Part shown: in pieces, positions 16,239 to 25,434 of the stretch
How the letters are laid out: every line of letters starts with the position of its first letter
Position numbering within the stretch: position 1 is the first letter of the stretch
Assembly: GCA_905235505.1 (NCBI GenBank)
Contig: CAJOMJ010000031.1
Coordinates: 18,816 to 82,815 of the forward strand
From: Paludibacteraceae bacterium
Lineage (GTDB): Bacteria; Bacteroidota; Bacteroidia; Bacteroidales; Paludibacteraceae
Direction of reading: 5' to 3'
Length of the DNA stretch: 64,000 nt
The notes under the pieces: generated by a model
Database searches by the model: none
Told to the model about the DNA's origin: nothing
Seen by the model: the letters and a program-made list of their open reading frames with translations, nothing else
Made by a program: the position numbers and the translations under genes

Positions 16239-18494
16239 TTACTTCAGTTTGAAAGGCAGTCGGGCAACTATGTCTGAGGCAGAGGTGGCTATTACTGCCT
16301 CGAAGTCGCCGGGTTCGGACTCCCATTGGTGCTTGTCAGGGTTGAAATACTGCAACATATCTTCCGTTATGCTGAAACTTACAGTCTTAGTCTCGCCCGG
16401 CATGAGTTCCACCTTTTGGAAGGCTTTCAACTCTTTCAGTGGGCGCGGCAGAGTGGACTTGAGGTCTGCGATATATAGTTGCACCACCTCTTTGCCTGCA
16501 CGCGTACCCGTATTGGTAACCGGTATCTGCACCTGTAGGCTGCCGTCTTTGGTCATCTCTCTGCCTGAAATCTGAGCCTTGCCGAAGTCAAAGGTAGTAT
16601 ATGACAGTCCGTAACCGAAACTATAAAGAGGTTTATGCGGCCTCACGTTCTTGGCATTCATAAGTTTCTGCACAGTCTTCTGTTTCTGACCGGCGAGGTC
16701 GGTGAAGCGGTAGCCTACGAAGATGTCTTCCGAGTAATAGAGTTCATCGTAGTTACCGCTGCTTACACCCGGGTAGGTCTCTCTCCCGAATTGGTGTGCG
16801 GGGTAGTCGGAGAGTTGGCGGCAGACAGTGAAGGGCAGTCTGCCTGAAGGATTGACCTTGCCAAACAGCACATCTGCAAGAGCATTGCCGCCTTCCGAGC
16901 CCAGATACCATGTCTGCACGATAGCAGGTACGCGTTCTGCCCAGGGCATGGCAACTGCATTGCCCGACATGTTGACTACAACGAGGTTCTTGTTAGCGTC
17001 AAGCAGAGCCTCTATCAGTTCGTCTTGGTTGTATGGCAGGTTGTATTGTTCACGGTCGGAGTCCTCACAGTCTTGGTGCGGTTTCTTGTTAAGTCCGCCT
17101 ATATAGATTACTATATCTGCCTGCTTGGCTGCTTCCACTGCGTCATGCTTCATCTGCTCTGCGGAACGCGGGTCGGAGAGTTGCTCGTGGAAATCTACAT
17201 TGTCTTGTATATAGTTCTCTCCGCTGCTATATCCGCGCTCGAATACTACATGCTCCGAGCAGAGTGTGATTGCCTCTAATGGTGATACTTCGTGCTTGAC
17301 CTTGAGTTGCGACGAGCCGCCACCTACCGTCATCATCTTGATAGCGTTCTCGCCTACTACAAGCAGGTTCTGCTCATTGCTGTTTATCGGCAGCAGACCG
17401 CCCTCGTTCTTCAGAAGGACTATGCTCTCGGCTGCTATCTCGCGGGCTGCCTTCAGATGTTCTTCACTCACCATACTTCCGAAACCTTTATTCGTACTCA
17501 TTGAGGTGCGGAAGATAAGGCGGAGCACATTGTGCACTTTCTCATCAAGTTGCTGTTCGGTATATCTGCCTTCAAGAATACCGAGACGGAAGGGTTCTGC
17601 CAGCATATATGCGTGGTACTCACTGTTGTTGATTGTGAGTCCGTTGGTCCAAGTGCCGTATTCAAGGTCGAGACCGTTTCTTACTGCAAGGTCGGTGTTG
17701 TGTGCCCCACCCCAGTCGGAGATAACACATAGGTCTGCCTGCCACTCGTCGCGAAGAATCTTCTTCAGCAGATACTCGTTCTCACAGGCGTGCTCTCCGT
17801 TATAGAGGTTGTATGCGCCCATCAGACTCCATGCCTTGCCTTCGGTTACAGCCGCCTTGAAAGCAGGCAGATAAATCTCGTACAGAGCGCGGTCGGAGAT
17901 ATGCACATTGTAGCCGTGACGGTTGTGCTCTTGATTGTTCAGAGCAAAGTGCTTCACGCAAGCCGCCACGCCCTTCGACTGCAGACCCTCAATATAAGGT
18001 ACAACCATGCGTGAGGCAAGCAGAGGGTCCTCGCCCATATACTCGAAGTTGCGCCCGTTGAGGGGAGTGCGGTAGATATTGACACCGGGTCCGAGTACCA
18101 CGTTCTTGTTGCGATACAGAGCCTCTTCTCCGAGCATCTCGCCATAGAGAGGAGCGAGGTCAGGGTTCCATGTGGCAGCAAGTGCTATCAGAGCAGGAAA
18201 TGCCGTGCAGGAGTCGTTGGTCCAATTGGCATTGTTCCACTCGTTCCAAAGCACCTCGGGACGGATACCATGAGGGCCGTCGGTGCACCATATTCCGGGG
18301 ATACCGAGTCGGGCGACACCGGGGGAGGAGAACTTTGACTGTGCATGAACCATATTGATTTTCTCTTGCAGGGTCATGCGTGAGAGGGCATCGCTGATAC
18401 GCTCTTCGAGAGGTGCGGAAGAGTCAAGATAGACTTGCGCGGAGAGTGTTGTCGCAAGCACAAAGAGAGAGAAGACAATAATGATTCTTTTCAT
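16239..18494 (-). CDS. Glycoside hydrolase family 3, exported beta-glucosidase/xylosidase-like
   Basis: A 751-residue enzyme with a signal peptide (to about residue 20, LSAQ). The GH3 N-terminal domain shows DGPHGIR (72-78), KHFALNNQEHNRHG (181-194) and the nucleophile Asp at residue 260 in VISDWGG. A GH3 C-terminal domain follows (SIVLLKNEGGLLP, GGGSSQLK, YLGSEGGNALADVLFGKVNPSGRLP) and then a fibronectin-III-like domain at the end (GTRAGKEVVQLYI, LKAFQKVEL, GETKTVSF). It releases terminal sugars from beta-linked glycans in the periplasm; substrate is not predictable here. It is separate from the PUL operon but points the same way, and its leader carries a 10-bp periodic repeat. Confidence 0.92.
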   Translation of the reverse strand: MKRIIIVFSLFVLATTLSAQVYLDSSAPLEERISDALSRMTLQEKINMVHAQSKFSSPGVARLGIPGIWCTDGPHGIRPEVLWNEWNNANWTNDSCTAFPALIALAATWNPDLAPLYGEMLGEEALYRNKNVVLGPGVNIYRTPLNGRNFEYMGEDPLLASRMVVPYIEGLQSKGVAACVKHFALNNQEHNRHGYNVHISDRALYEIYLPAFKAAVTEGKAWSLMGAYNLYNGEHACENEYLLKKILRDEWQADLCVISDWGGAHNTDLAVRNGLDLEYGTWTNGLTINNSEYHAYMLAEPFRLGILEGRYTEQQLDEKVHNVLRLIFRTSMSTNKGFGSMVSEEHLKAAREIAAESIVLLKNEGGLLPINSNEQNLLVVGENAIKMMTVGGGSSQLKVKHEVSPLEAITLCSEHVVFERGYSSGENYIQDNVDFHEQLSDPRSAEQMKHDAVEAAKQADIVIYIGGLNKKPHQDCEDSDREQYNLPYNQDELIEALLDANKNLVVVNMSGNAVAMPWAERVPAIVQTWYLGSEGGNALADVLFGKVNPSGRLPFTVCRQLSDYPAHQFGRETYPGVSSGNYDELYYSEDIFVGYRFTDLAGQKQKTVQKLMNAKNVRPHKPLYSFGYGLSYTTFDFGKAQISGREMTKDGSLQVQIPVTNTGTRAGKEVVQLYIADLKSTLPRPLKELKAFQKVELMPGETKTVSFSITEDMLQYFNPDKHQWESEPGDFEAVIATSASDIVARLPFKLK

Positions 18495-18819
18495 GGGTGT
18501 ATGGGGAGTTTGTTTAGTTTTGTTTAGGGTTGTTTAGAATGGTTTAGGGTTGTTTAGAGTGGTTTAGAGAGTTTAATTGTATTGAGTGTTTTGGCGAGGT
18601 TGGTGGAGGGGTTACAGCCTGTGAGAGAGGCATAAATCTCGAGTGCGGAGCTAATCATACAGCCTTCTGCAAGCGCTTTGCCTCACGCGGAGAGAGCAAT
18701 TGTGGCAGAAAAAGCCAATTAGAACATATTGAACATAAAAGTGGAATAAACATAGATGACTGACAGCAAAAAAACAGGACAAATATATGAAGGGTATGCT
18801 TATCAGGCTTTTATCAATC
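18495..18819. other. Gene-free region upstream of GH3
   Basis: Apart from the 10-bp repeat array at 18511-18570 nothing supported is seen. Short readings here have no recognisable product and look like decay next to the hip remnant. Confidence 0.5.
18511..18570 (-). repeat. Six 10-bp direct repeats before the GH3 start
   Basis: Six units of exactly 10 bases, each containing GTTTAG at the same offset (18511, 18521, 18531, 18541, 18551, 18561), with a partial seventh. On the coding strand this is CTAAAC every 10 bases. Start of the array is 16 bases upstream of the GH3 ATG. Confidence 0.8.
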
Positions 18820-19098
18820 TTAGCAACAAAGCAATAGCAAGCCCATTTGGTCGAGTTGGGAGATATCGTTATTGCGCAATGCCACATCCAACAGCCAACC
18901 TTCCGGTATCAAACCACCAAAAAACGGATGAAGGATATTATTGTCATATGATTGTTCGCGAAGAGGCAAAGTTAAACTTACAGGTTCTGCATCTGCCTTT
19001 TCCAAATAGCGGCTATCATACGTAAAACGATATCTCGTCTCTGTTTCCTCTAAACGTCCTACCAAAAGGTCACGGACATAGATGTCAGCTTTGCGCAT
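18820..19098 (-). pseudogene. hipA: HipA N-terminal fragment
   Basis: Ninety-two residues matching the N-terminal domain of HipA kinases: ADIYVRDLLVGRL, FTYDSRYLEKADAEPVSLTLPLRE, LHPFFGGLIPEGWLLD and DQMGLLL. In intact relatives DQMGLLL is followed by a few more residues of this domain and, in the same or next gene, by the kinase. Here it ends at once in LLCC and a stop, and no kinase motifs follow in any frame. The ATG overlaps the end of the preceding hipB frame (its stop is at 19085), the usual coupling of antitoxin and toxin. It is therefore a remnant of a type II hipBA system and should have no kinase activity. Confidence 0.8.
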
Positions 19099-19285
19099 GG
19101 TTCTTGGGCTGAGCGGTTAAACAATAGTTAAACAGGTTGAGCAGTTGATTGACCGTATCCATACGAGCAGTCGTTTTGCCTTGTTCCAATTCCCGAAGGA
19201 ATGCCAAACTTACTCCCGCTTTACGGGCAGCCTCCTCTTGCGTTAAGCCATACTGCTTTCGCAAGGTTTTGACAGTGTTTGCTAT
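19085..19285 (-). pseudogene. hipB: HipB-like XRE antitoxin with ATG changed to ATA
   Basis: A 66-codon frame reads IANTVKTLRKQYGLTQEEAA then RKAGVSLAFLRELEQGKTTA and RMDTVNQLLNLFNY, a clear XRE/HipB helix-turn-helix. There is no usable ATG: the codon at the expected start is ATA, preceded by TAA (19288-19286) and an ATG at 19297 only three codons before that stop. The homologous sequence at 43618-43634 has ATG GCA AAC ACT at the same place, so the start appears to have mutated. ATA can occasionally initiate weakly, so complete silence is not proven. Confidence 0.8.
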
Positions 19286-19340
19286 TTACGTTCTCATAAT
19301 ATTATATATTATAGTAGATAATCTTATCTGCCATCTTGAT

Positions 19341-19399
19341 TATACTTACGATAGTATATAAATTCATGCATTTATTTTTGATTTATATACTACGGTAGT
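19341..19399. promoter_or_regulatory. Predicted HipB operator region
   Basis: TATACT-TACGAT-AGTATA (19341-19358) and ACTAC-G-GTAGT (19389-19399) lie between the hip promoter and the hipB start. The first palindrome is kept at 43699-43716 with a different spacer, which supports a protein-binding role. Confidence 0.55.
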
Positions 19400-19412
19400 T
19401 AAAAACATATCG

Positions 19413-19443
19413 CAAAGGTACTTCTTTTTATCAAAACCCACAA
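19413..19443 (-). promoter_or_regulatory. Bacteroidetes promoter of the hip remnant
   Basis: On the minus strand TTG (19443-19441), 20 bases, TACCTTTG (19420-19413). The promoter appears intact although the genes are decayed. Confidence 0.65.
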
Positions 19444-19476
19444 GTGTTCTGCCATTTTTTAATACTATATAACCTA

Positions 19477-19498
19477 TTGGCAGAATTAAACCTGCCAA
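19477..19498. terminator. Possible hairpin at the end of the PUL operon
   Basis: TTGGCAG (19477-19483) and CTGCCAA (19492-19498) with an eight-base loop, just after the esterase stop at 19509. There is no T run on the minus strand, so termination is only suggested by position. Confidence 0.3.
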
Positions 19499-19508
19499 CG
19501 GGGTTACT

Positions 19509-20906
19509 TTACCATTTGTCATTACGAAATGGATATACCGGCATGCCATTTGTACAAAAAAGTGATGGGATAGCGTAATCTTTGAAACAATAGCGTACGG
19601 CTACTGGATGTTTAACGTATGCACTTCGTACTACAAGGTTCGTTTTTGTTCTAATGGCAGTAGCTGGATAAAACACTCTGTTTTCTCCAGCTATTTCAAA
19701 TCCCGTAACTGGTTGTCGAAGTAGTGCAATTCTTTCTATAGAACAGTTAAAAGTGATAATGCATGAATCACCCGTTATAGTCATATTTCGATAATATGGG
19801 ACATCAATATCAAGTCCATTATATCCGTATGTGTTACAGAGCGTAAAATAGGCCAATCTCTCTCCCACTTCGCGCTTCTTTGTAGGATGCAGGTTGAGGG
19901 AATCTCCCATATCAAACATTGGAATTAGCCAGACATTTGGCAGTTGTTTCGACATATCAAATTGTACCTCGCGAAGGTAACCGCAATTATATATTGTATC
20001 AGGATATTCATAAGGAGGTATCTCCACTGTATAAAATGGCAAGTCCTCAACATGCCAATCACCACGCCATTGCTGACATAACTGTGGAAACAGACGGCGA
20101 TACAAATCAGGAGTTTTGCGTCCTGATTCTCCTTGATACCACCATACTCCACGGATACTATAACCTGCTATCGGATAAATCATACCACGATATATACCAC
20201 ATGGGTTACGGTTTTTCGGATTATTTTCTTTTCCTATTTGTGGGATAATCAGTTCTGGTGCCACTTCCCGTACTCGTTCAGGACCAATCCACGCTTCAAT
20301 AGTTGAACCAGCCCAACTAGAATGAATAACGCCTATTGGAATATTCAGGCTTTTGTACAACTGAATGGCAGCATAGTATGCAACAGCGGAAAAAGAACCT
20401 GTCGTTTGCTGACTTGCCTGTTGCCAACGACCAATACAATCATCCTGCTTTGTTACGCTTGAAACATGTTTCTGAGAAAAAAAACGAATATAAGGATTAT
20501 TAGAGTTGGCAATAGCATCCAGTGATCCATCTGCCATTGCAACTCGAAACTGCATATTGGATTGTCCGGATGCCAACCAAACCTCCCCTACCAAAACATG
20601 ACTATAAGTCCTGACTTCGTCTTTGGCAGAGATTCTAATTGTATGTTCCTTAAACGATGCTACCGGTGTTGGTATAGTCAATGACCAGACACTATCTGCC
20701 TCAACAACAGTAGATTTATATCCCTTGAAGAACGAGGCAGATACCTTAATCATGGTATTAGGTGATGCTTTCCCCCACAAACGTACATCAGTCTGTTGCT
20801 GAAGTACCATACTATCAGCAAATATAGACGGCAATGTTAGTGATGCTGAAAAACCGATACCGGCCCATATGAAGGCCGGTATCGTACATAATATTCTAAG
20901 ATTCAT
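19509..20906 (-). CDS. SGNH-family sialate/carbohydrate O-acetylesterase
   Basis: A 465-residue exported esterase with signal peptide (to about residue 22). The N-terminal beta domain (LPSIFADSMVLQQQTDVRLWGKASP) and the SGNH catalytic block GQSNM, with the nucleophile Ser at 116, are typical of the 9-O-acetyl sialate esterase (SASA) family. Downstream are WAGSTIEAWI, GVWWYQGES and the candidate catalytic His in DSLNLHP. It removes acetyl groups from sugars; in plant-glycan loci these enzymes often act on acetylated xylan or pectin, so sialic acid is not implied. Last gene of the PUL operon; its ATG shares one base with the previous stop (TAATG). Confidence 0.88.
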   Translation of the reverse strand: MNLRILCTIPAFIWAGIGFSASLTLPSIFADSMVLQQQTDVRLWGKASPNTMIKVSASFFKGYKSTVVEADSVWSLTIPTPVASFKEHTIRISAKDEVRTYSHVLVGEVWLASGQSNMQFRVAMADGSLDAIANSNNPYIRFFSQKHVSSVTKQDDCIGRWQQASQQTTGSFSAVAYYAAIQLYKSLNIPIGVIHSSWAGSTIEAWIGPERVREVAPELIIPQIGKENNPKNRNPCGIYRGMIYPIAGYSIRGVWWYQGESGRKTPDLYRRLFPQLCQQWRGDWHVEDLPFYTVEIPPYEYPDTIYNCGYLREVQFDMSKQLPNVWLIPMFDMGDSLNLHPTKKREVGERLAYFTLCNTYGYNGLDIDVPYYRNMTITGDSCIITFNCSIERIALLRQPVTGFEIAGENRVFYPATAIRTKTNLVVRSAYVKHPVAVRYCFKDYAIPSLFCTNGMPVYPFRNDKW

Positions 20907-21679
20907 TATTGAATACGTATAATGTAATAGTTAACGGGTAATTGAGGATTGTAATGAGTATCATTAACCACCTCTTCAGCGACTACCTGTACTAACAAAT
21001 CATATACGGTCACACGTTGACCCGGAGTTATATTGGGAATGTTAACTGTCCCATATTGTTTATATATAACAGAATTAGAGGTACGCGACTCAATTACTGA
21101 TGTCGTTACACCTCCTTCCTTTTTAGCTAAATAAAGATACGGTCGTTGACCTGATGTTCCTTTATAACTCTGTGATTTCAAGAGAGGCTTTCCATTAGTA
21201 AGATTACGCATTTCAACTCGAAAACCTATTACTGAATCCTCTTCTGCCAATGTATTAAAAAGTGGCATAACGTCAAAGGAAACAAACTTTCCTTGACAAG
21301 CGTCCTTATAAGTAACAACTGAATCACACAGAATACCTGGAACAGCATGTGCAACCGAGTATACAGGATTTATTCCGTTTGCTATATAATGATCCATACC
21401 ATACACTACAAGTGCAAATAGAGAATCTATATCCACAGACGATATATAAAGGTTAAAAATAGCCGTATCAGGCTTGAAGGTTAATTCGGAAATATTAAAA
21501 TCTGAAATAATATCCCTACAATAGCCCGAATCAGATTTTAATTCTGTACCTGCATTGCCGACATACTTGTCACCCTGCTCTTTGGTAAAACTACCATAGT
21601 TGGAATTAATTGTCATATTCTCAGCCATTACAGCGACTGACATTCCAACGCAAATAAAAAGAATAAATAAGTTTCTCAT
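20906..21679 (-). CDS. Secreted PUL protein, DNRLRE/CBM96-like
   Basis: A 257-residue protein with signal peptide (to about residue 19, VMAE). I do not recognise a full-length family. The body (TAIFNLYISSVDIDSLFALVVYG and SYKGTSGQRPYLYLAKKEG) has the beta-rich layout of the DNRLRE/CBM96-like modules seen in its neighbours. The end is unusual: TPGQRVTVYDLLVQVVAEE then PVNYYIIRIQ, recalling a sorting or C-terminal strand. It lies between the frameshifted GH16-like gene and the acetylesterase and overlaps the latter by one base. A glycan-binding role is inferred from context only. Confidence 0.6.
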   Translation of the reverse strand: MRNLFILFICVGMSVAVMAENMTINSNYGSFTKEQGDKYVGNAGTELKSDSGYCRDIISDFNISELTFKPDTAIFNLYISSVDIDSLFALVVYGMDHYIANGINPVYSVAHAVPGILCDSVVTYKDACQGKFVSFDVMPLFNTLAEEDSVIGFRVEMRNLTNGKPLLKSQSYKGTSGQRPYLYLAKKEGGVTTSVIESRTSNSVIYKQYGTVNIPNITPGQRVTVYDLLVQVVAEEVVNDTHYNPQLPVNYYIIRIQ

Positions 21680-21721
21680 AAATTTAATATTTTAAAAGTT
21701 AAACATAAAGTTTTTGTGATG

Positions 21722-23310
21722 TTATTTAATAATCAAAGGTGCGCATACGCTTTCACCTAAATGATTTTTGAGGATTAAATATACAATCCCATTGTAATCA
21801 GGAAGATTGAAACTATTATTTTCAACACGACCTTTATTGATCAGATTACCTATGGGTGATACAATTTGAACCTCACACCCGTTATAATTACCAGATATAT
21901 ACACTTTTCCCGAAGCCGGATTTGGATATATATATAACATATTGTCTTCATTAGAGGTTCTTATTTCATCAATTGATGTGGGTACATAAGGATCCATAGC
22001 AAGATATGGGAATTGTGATTCAATCTCGAGAGAGTCCGGAACATACTGACGCCATGTAAGTAGCGATGCTGTATTTCCACCTGTTAGTTTTACACACAGG
22101 TCTACTACACCCGCACCCGAACGCAGTTCCTTATTGATAAACTTATGAAGATCCCAATTAACACGCACACCATAGAATCCTGGATTGGGAGCATTGATTG
22201 TTCCTATGGGCTTAAGATTCGCTTCACTCGGAGCATTGACAAAGGTAAGACTCCAAAGAGGATCCGGCATACCGGATTTCACCTGATATAGTGTCAGTTG
22301 CGTAGCATCTCCTTGATCATTACTCAAGATGAACATTGAGAAAGTGGCAACATCTATAGAGTCTTTCGGGTCATACTCAGAAATATCAAAGCGGAAATAT
22401 GCATCACGTTGGAATGTCGCATGTTTCTTGATATATCCAGTAGGCTTGTCATAAAATGTTAGTTCCGGTTGATTGCCATCAGCATACGTGTCAAAAGTCG
22501 GATAAATATTTCTTGCTTCTGGAGATTTTACCTTGACAGTATTTTGTCCGGTAGCAATACCCTTACTATTGTTACCATCAATCACAGATACAAGAGAATA
22601 TTTGGTTGTAACTATCGGATTCACAGCAATCTCGTAAGTGTTTGTTGTTATATCAGTTATTGTATGTTCCTCGTTACCTTCTTTGTAAGTGATTGTCCAT
22701 GGTGCTACTCCGCTCAGTGTAATTCTCAGAATAGCAGTTTCTCCTGCACCTATATAATGAAGATCATTGTCCAATATGGCAAATGATTCACGCGGGAGGA
22801 TACCATCAAATGACGGACTAAGCATCACCTTTTCACAAATAAAATCCCCTTTGCCTCCTATTTGAATGGCTGATATTTCCGATGCATCTATTTCGGATTT
22901 GTAGTTTAAATCCCATCCGGAACCCATAGCAGTGTGACCATATTCACCTTCAATGTTAGGATAGAAATACGGTTGTATTTTCTCTTCCTGAATTGGGAAT
23001 AATGCTACTGACACATAGTCGTCAGCATCTTTATGTGTTTCCACACGACCGGCAAGCAGATACATCTGACCATCATCATAATAACTTAGTTTCTTATTAG
23101 TCGGCTTAGCGGATATAGTAGATGCATAATATAGGCGATTACTACCGAAACCTGTTCTTATTGTATTGGCGGCATCTACGGCTGTACCGACTATTACTTG
23201 TCCATCTTCGTTAAGTAATGATATAGTAAACTCAGAATCTGTTTCCTTTGCAAAGATAGCAGAGAAGTAGAATATATTGTCTGAGGAGGTATTGATATTT
23301 TCATCAAGAG
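21722..23310 (-). pseudogene. 3' half of a frameshifted PUL gene, ends in T9SS sorting domain
   Basis: The open frame continues upstream of its first ATG (23065) through IALDENI and NIFYFSAIFAKE without a stop, right up to and past the end of the preceding gene. It has no signal peptide of its own. Domains in order: beta-rich module, Ig-like/SprB-like repeat (GVAPWTITYKEG), a DNRLRE/CBM96-like domain (about NIYPTFDTYADGNQPELTFY), and a C-terminal type A sorting domain (YIYPNPASGKVYISG). A sorting domain without a signal peptide, beside a gene with the reverse defect, strongly suggests one original gene. Restoring one base within about 23317-23345, for example in the A6 run, joins the two into roughly 1220 residues. 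Confidence 0.7.
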
Positions 23311-25389
23311 CTATTGTTTTTTGCTCGATAGACCACCCAATGTTTCATCGCATGCAGGATCGGCCATATCGGCTGATCTACGATAAAAACGAATATAATC
23401 TACAGCTGCCGTATTATTTATATCTGCTGCATCAAACGTTGACAAATCAATATTTAGCCCTACTTGTAAAGCCATTTTGTCACCTGCGTACCCTCCATAA
23501 TAGTGCCAATCTTCCTGTTCGTAATAACCATAAGCATTTTGAGCGACATCCTGATATGCCGAACCGGGAGCAGTAAGAACAGATATAAGATTACTTTCCT
23601 CAAAACCTGACATATTAGCAGCTTCTTTTACTATTTCTCCATTTATAAAATAACGAACATTACGGGCTGTAATTTCTACACCTAATATTATATAGTCGTC
23701 CAGATGACGATTGTTGACAGAATCGACCATTACGTAATTGGTCTTCGTAGGATCTATTTCAAAAATATAATACGTGGTTTTCCAGTCCGTAAGGGAGTAG
23801 TGAAAATCATAGATATTATCACCTTTATATGTTACCTTGGGAAATGTCATCCCATAACGTTGTTGATATTTGGAGCTCAAATGTGTGTCGTATGTCTGAG
23901 CACTGAAGGTAAGGTCGGTGTTGTTTACTTTCATTGGTCTTACACGCATCTCCATGTACATATCTGTTTCTGTTGGCATCGCAGATACTAATTGTATTTG
24001 AGATGTAGAGTACGAAGAACCTGATTGTTTTACTCCAAGTAAAATCTCTTCTCCGTTCATACTCACATCGCCGTTCTTTACAGACCACATTTGTGTGTTA
24101 AGTTCATCCGTCCCAAACTCATCTCCTTTGTAAAGCACCCAGTCATCGGCTCCGCTATTGAGCATTGGTTTAGGAGCTGGAAGAATGGTAACAACAGCAG
24201 TTCCAATTGTTTGAATTGTCGTGTTATTTGCATCCGATGCCAATACGAGTGAATATGTCGTGGTTGCTGTAGGACTAATAGGTATCAGTATTTCATTCTT
24301 CATGATGCTTGTCCCAGAATATTGGTTACCATCTGTACCTGAAATAGTATATGAAAACGGAGCTACACCAGAAAAGTTGACTTTAAGATTGACTTGCGTC
24401 CCTTGATAGGTTTTGTTGTTACCTGATAAAAAGGCTTGGGGTTGGATTACATCGTATATTGCAATACCATCAACTGAAAGTTCTTTCTCCTTGTCATAAG
24501 CACTTATGAGAGTATATGTGGTATTCTCTGTCGGTTGTACCTCGAAGGAATATTCATACATTTGAATATCTTTGCATTCGAATGTATTTTTGCCGTCTGT
24601 ATATAAAAACTTAAACGGAGGAACACCATTGGTGGGAAAATACACATGAACTGTATCTTTCTCACCTGCAAAAATCTTGCGCCCGGAGCTGATTGATACA
24701 ATTGGTTTCTCTTCGAATAAAAATAATCCGGGACGGAAAGAATTATTGCCTTCGGAAGAATAGAAAAATACAGAGCAATCTACTTTATAATCAGCATTTG
24801 AACCTAATAGGAAATATATTTTCTCATTTGTATTGATATGCTTGTTTACATACTCTGTTATATCAAGGAATTTATAAGTCATAGAGTCGTTCTTGTCGAT
24901 TTCAATTTCCCCTACCAATTCCATATCAGTTTCTTTATATACCAATGGATATGTACCTGTATATGAGAACCCATCTCCTGCAGGATCTCCATCAGGTGAA
25001 CCATAGAAAATACTCCAACATGTTGGAGTCTGTATTGCCCGTTTTATAGCATAAACAGCCAACGGATAGGTCGTGATTGCAGATTTTTTCCAAAAATCAT
25101 CACTGGTATTATAAGCGTAGGGAACCAACCCCAGTAACACTTTTTCGCGCATAGAGGACGCTTCGCTCATGTCGAAGCCAACAATACTCTGACGCCAATA
25201 ATTCATTTTGTTGCAAACTTTAAGAAAACCATCAGTCTCTTTCATTGACGTTTTTTGAGAATAATCAATAAATGTGTCAAAAAACGCACCCAGAGTGTCT
25301 TTTGCAACTGTAGCATCTGCCTTTTCTGCCGAAACAAGGTTACCTACTCCATAAAGGAGAATAGAAATAATAAATAATGTTCGTTTCAT
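23311..25389 (-). CDS. 5' half of the frameshifted PUL gene: CBM96-like, Ig repeats, GH16-like domain
   Basis: A 692-residue product with signal peptide (to about residue 21). A DNRLRE/CBM96-like module comes first (AFFDTFIDYSQ to LFLFEEKP, about 30-235), then two Ig/SprB-type repeats (TNGVPPFKFLY, SGVAPFSYTIS), then a concanavalin/GH16-like domain (DEFGTDELNTQMWSV, NVRYFINGEIV, VDYIRFYRR, about 440-680). I see no ExDxxE catalytic motif, so this domain may bind rather than cut glycan. The frame stops at 23311 directly after an A6 run while another frame stays open, so the protein lost its type IX sorting domain. It is the gene after susD in the PUL operon. Confidence 0.75.
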   Translation of the reverse strand: MKRTLFIISILLYGVGNLVSAEKADATVAKDTLGAFFDTFIDYSQKTSMKETDGFLKVCNKMNYWRQSIVGFDMSEASSMREKVLLGLVPYAYNTSDDFWKKSAITTYPLAVYAIKRAIQTPTCWSIFYGSPDGDPAGDGFSYTGTYPLVYKETDMELVGEIEIDKNDSMTYKFLDITEYVNKHINTNEKIYFLLGSNADYKVDCSVFFYSSEGNNSFRPGLFLFEEKPIVSISSGRKIFAGEKDTVHVYFPTNGVPPFKFLYTDGKNTFECKDIQMYEYSFEVQPTENTTYTLISAYDKEKELSVDGIAIYDVIQPQAFLSGNNKTYQGTQVNLKVNFSGVAPFSYTISGTDGNQYSGTSIMKNEILIPISPTATTTYSLVLASDANNTTIQTIGTAVVTILPAPKPMLNSGADDWVLYKGDEFGTDELNTQMWSVKNGDVSMNGEEILLGVKQSGSSYSTSQIQLVSAMPTETDMYMEMRVRPMKVNNTDLTFSAQTYDTHLSSKYQQRYGMTFPKVTYKGDNIYDFHYSLTDWKTTYYIFEIDPTKTNYVMVDSVNNRHLDDYIILGVEITARNVRYFINGEIVKEAANMSGFEESNLISVLTAPGSAYQDVAQNAYGYYEQEDWHYYGGYAGDKMALQVGLNIDLSTFDAADINNTAAVDYIRFYRRSADMADPACDETLGGLSSKKQ

Positions 25390-25434
25390 ATTGGTAAAAT
25401 TTTAAGTTTAAGTATCTATTAAGAATTATTCATC

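Noticed and set aside
18651-18887. Minus-strand frame as a continuation of HipA
   Set aside because: It gives a Cys/Phe-rich sequence unlike the HipA kinase domain.
19509-20906. Sialic-acid-specific function for the acetylesterase and locus
   Set aside because: The SGNH family name is broader than sialate; no sialidase, NanA-like or NanT-like gene is present.
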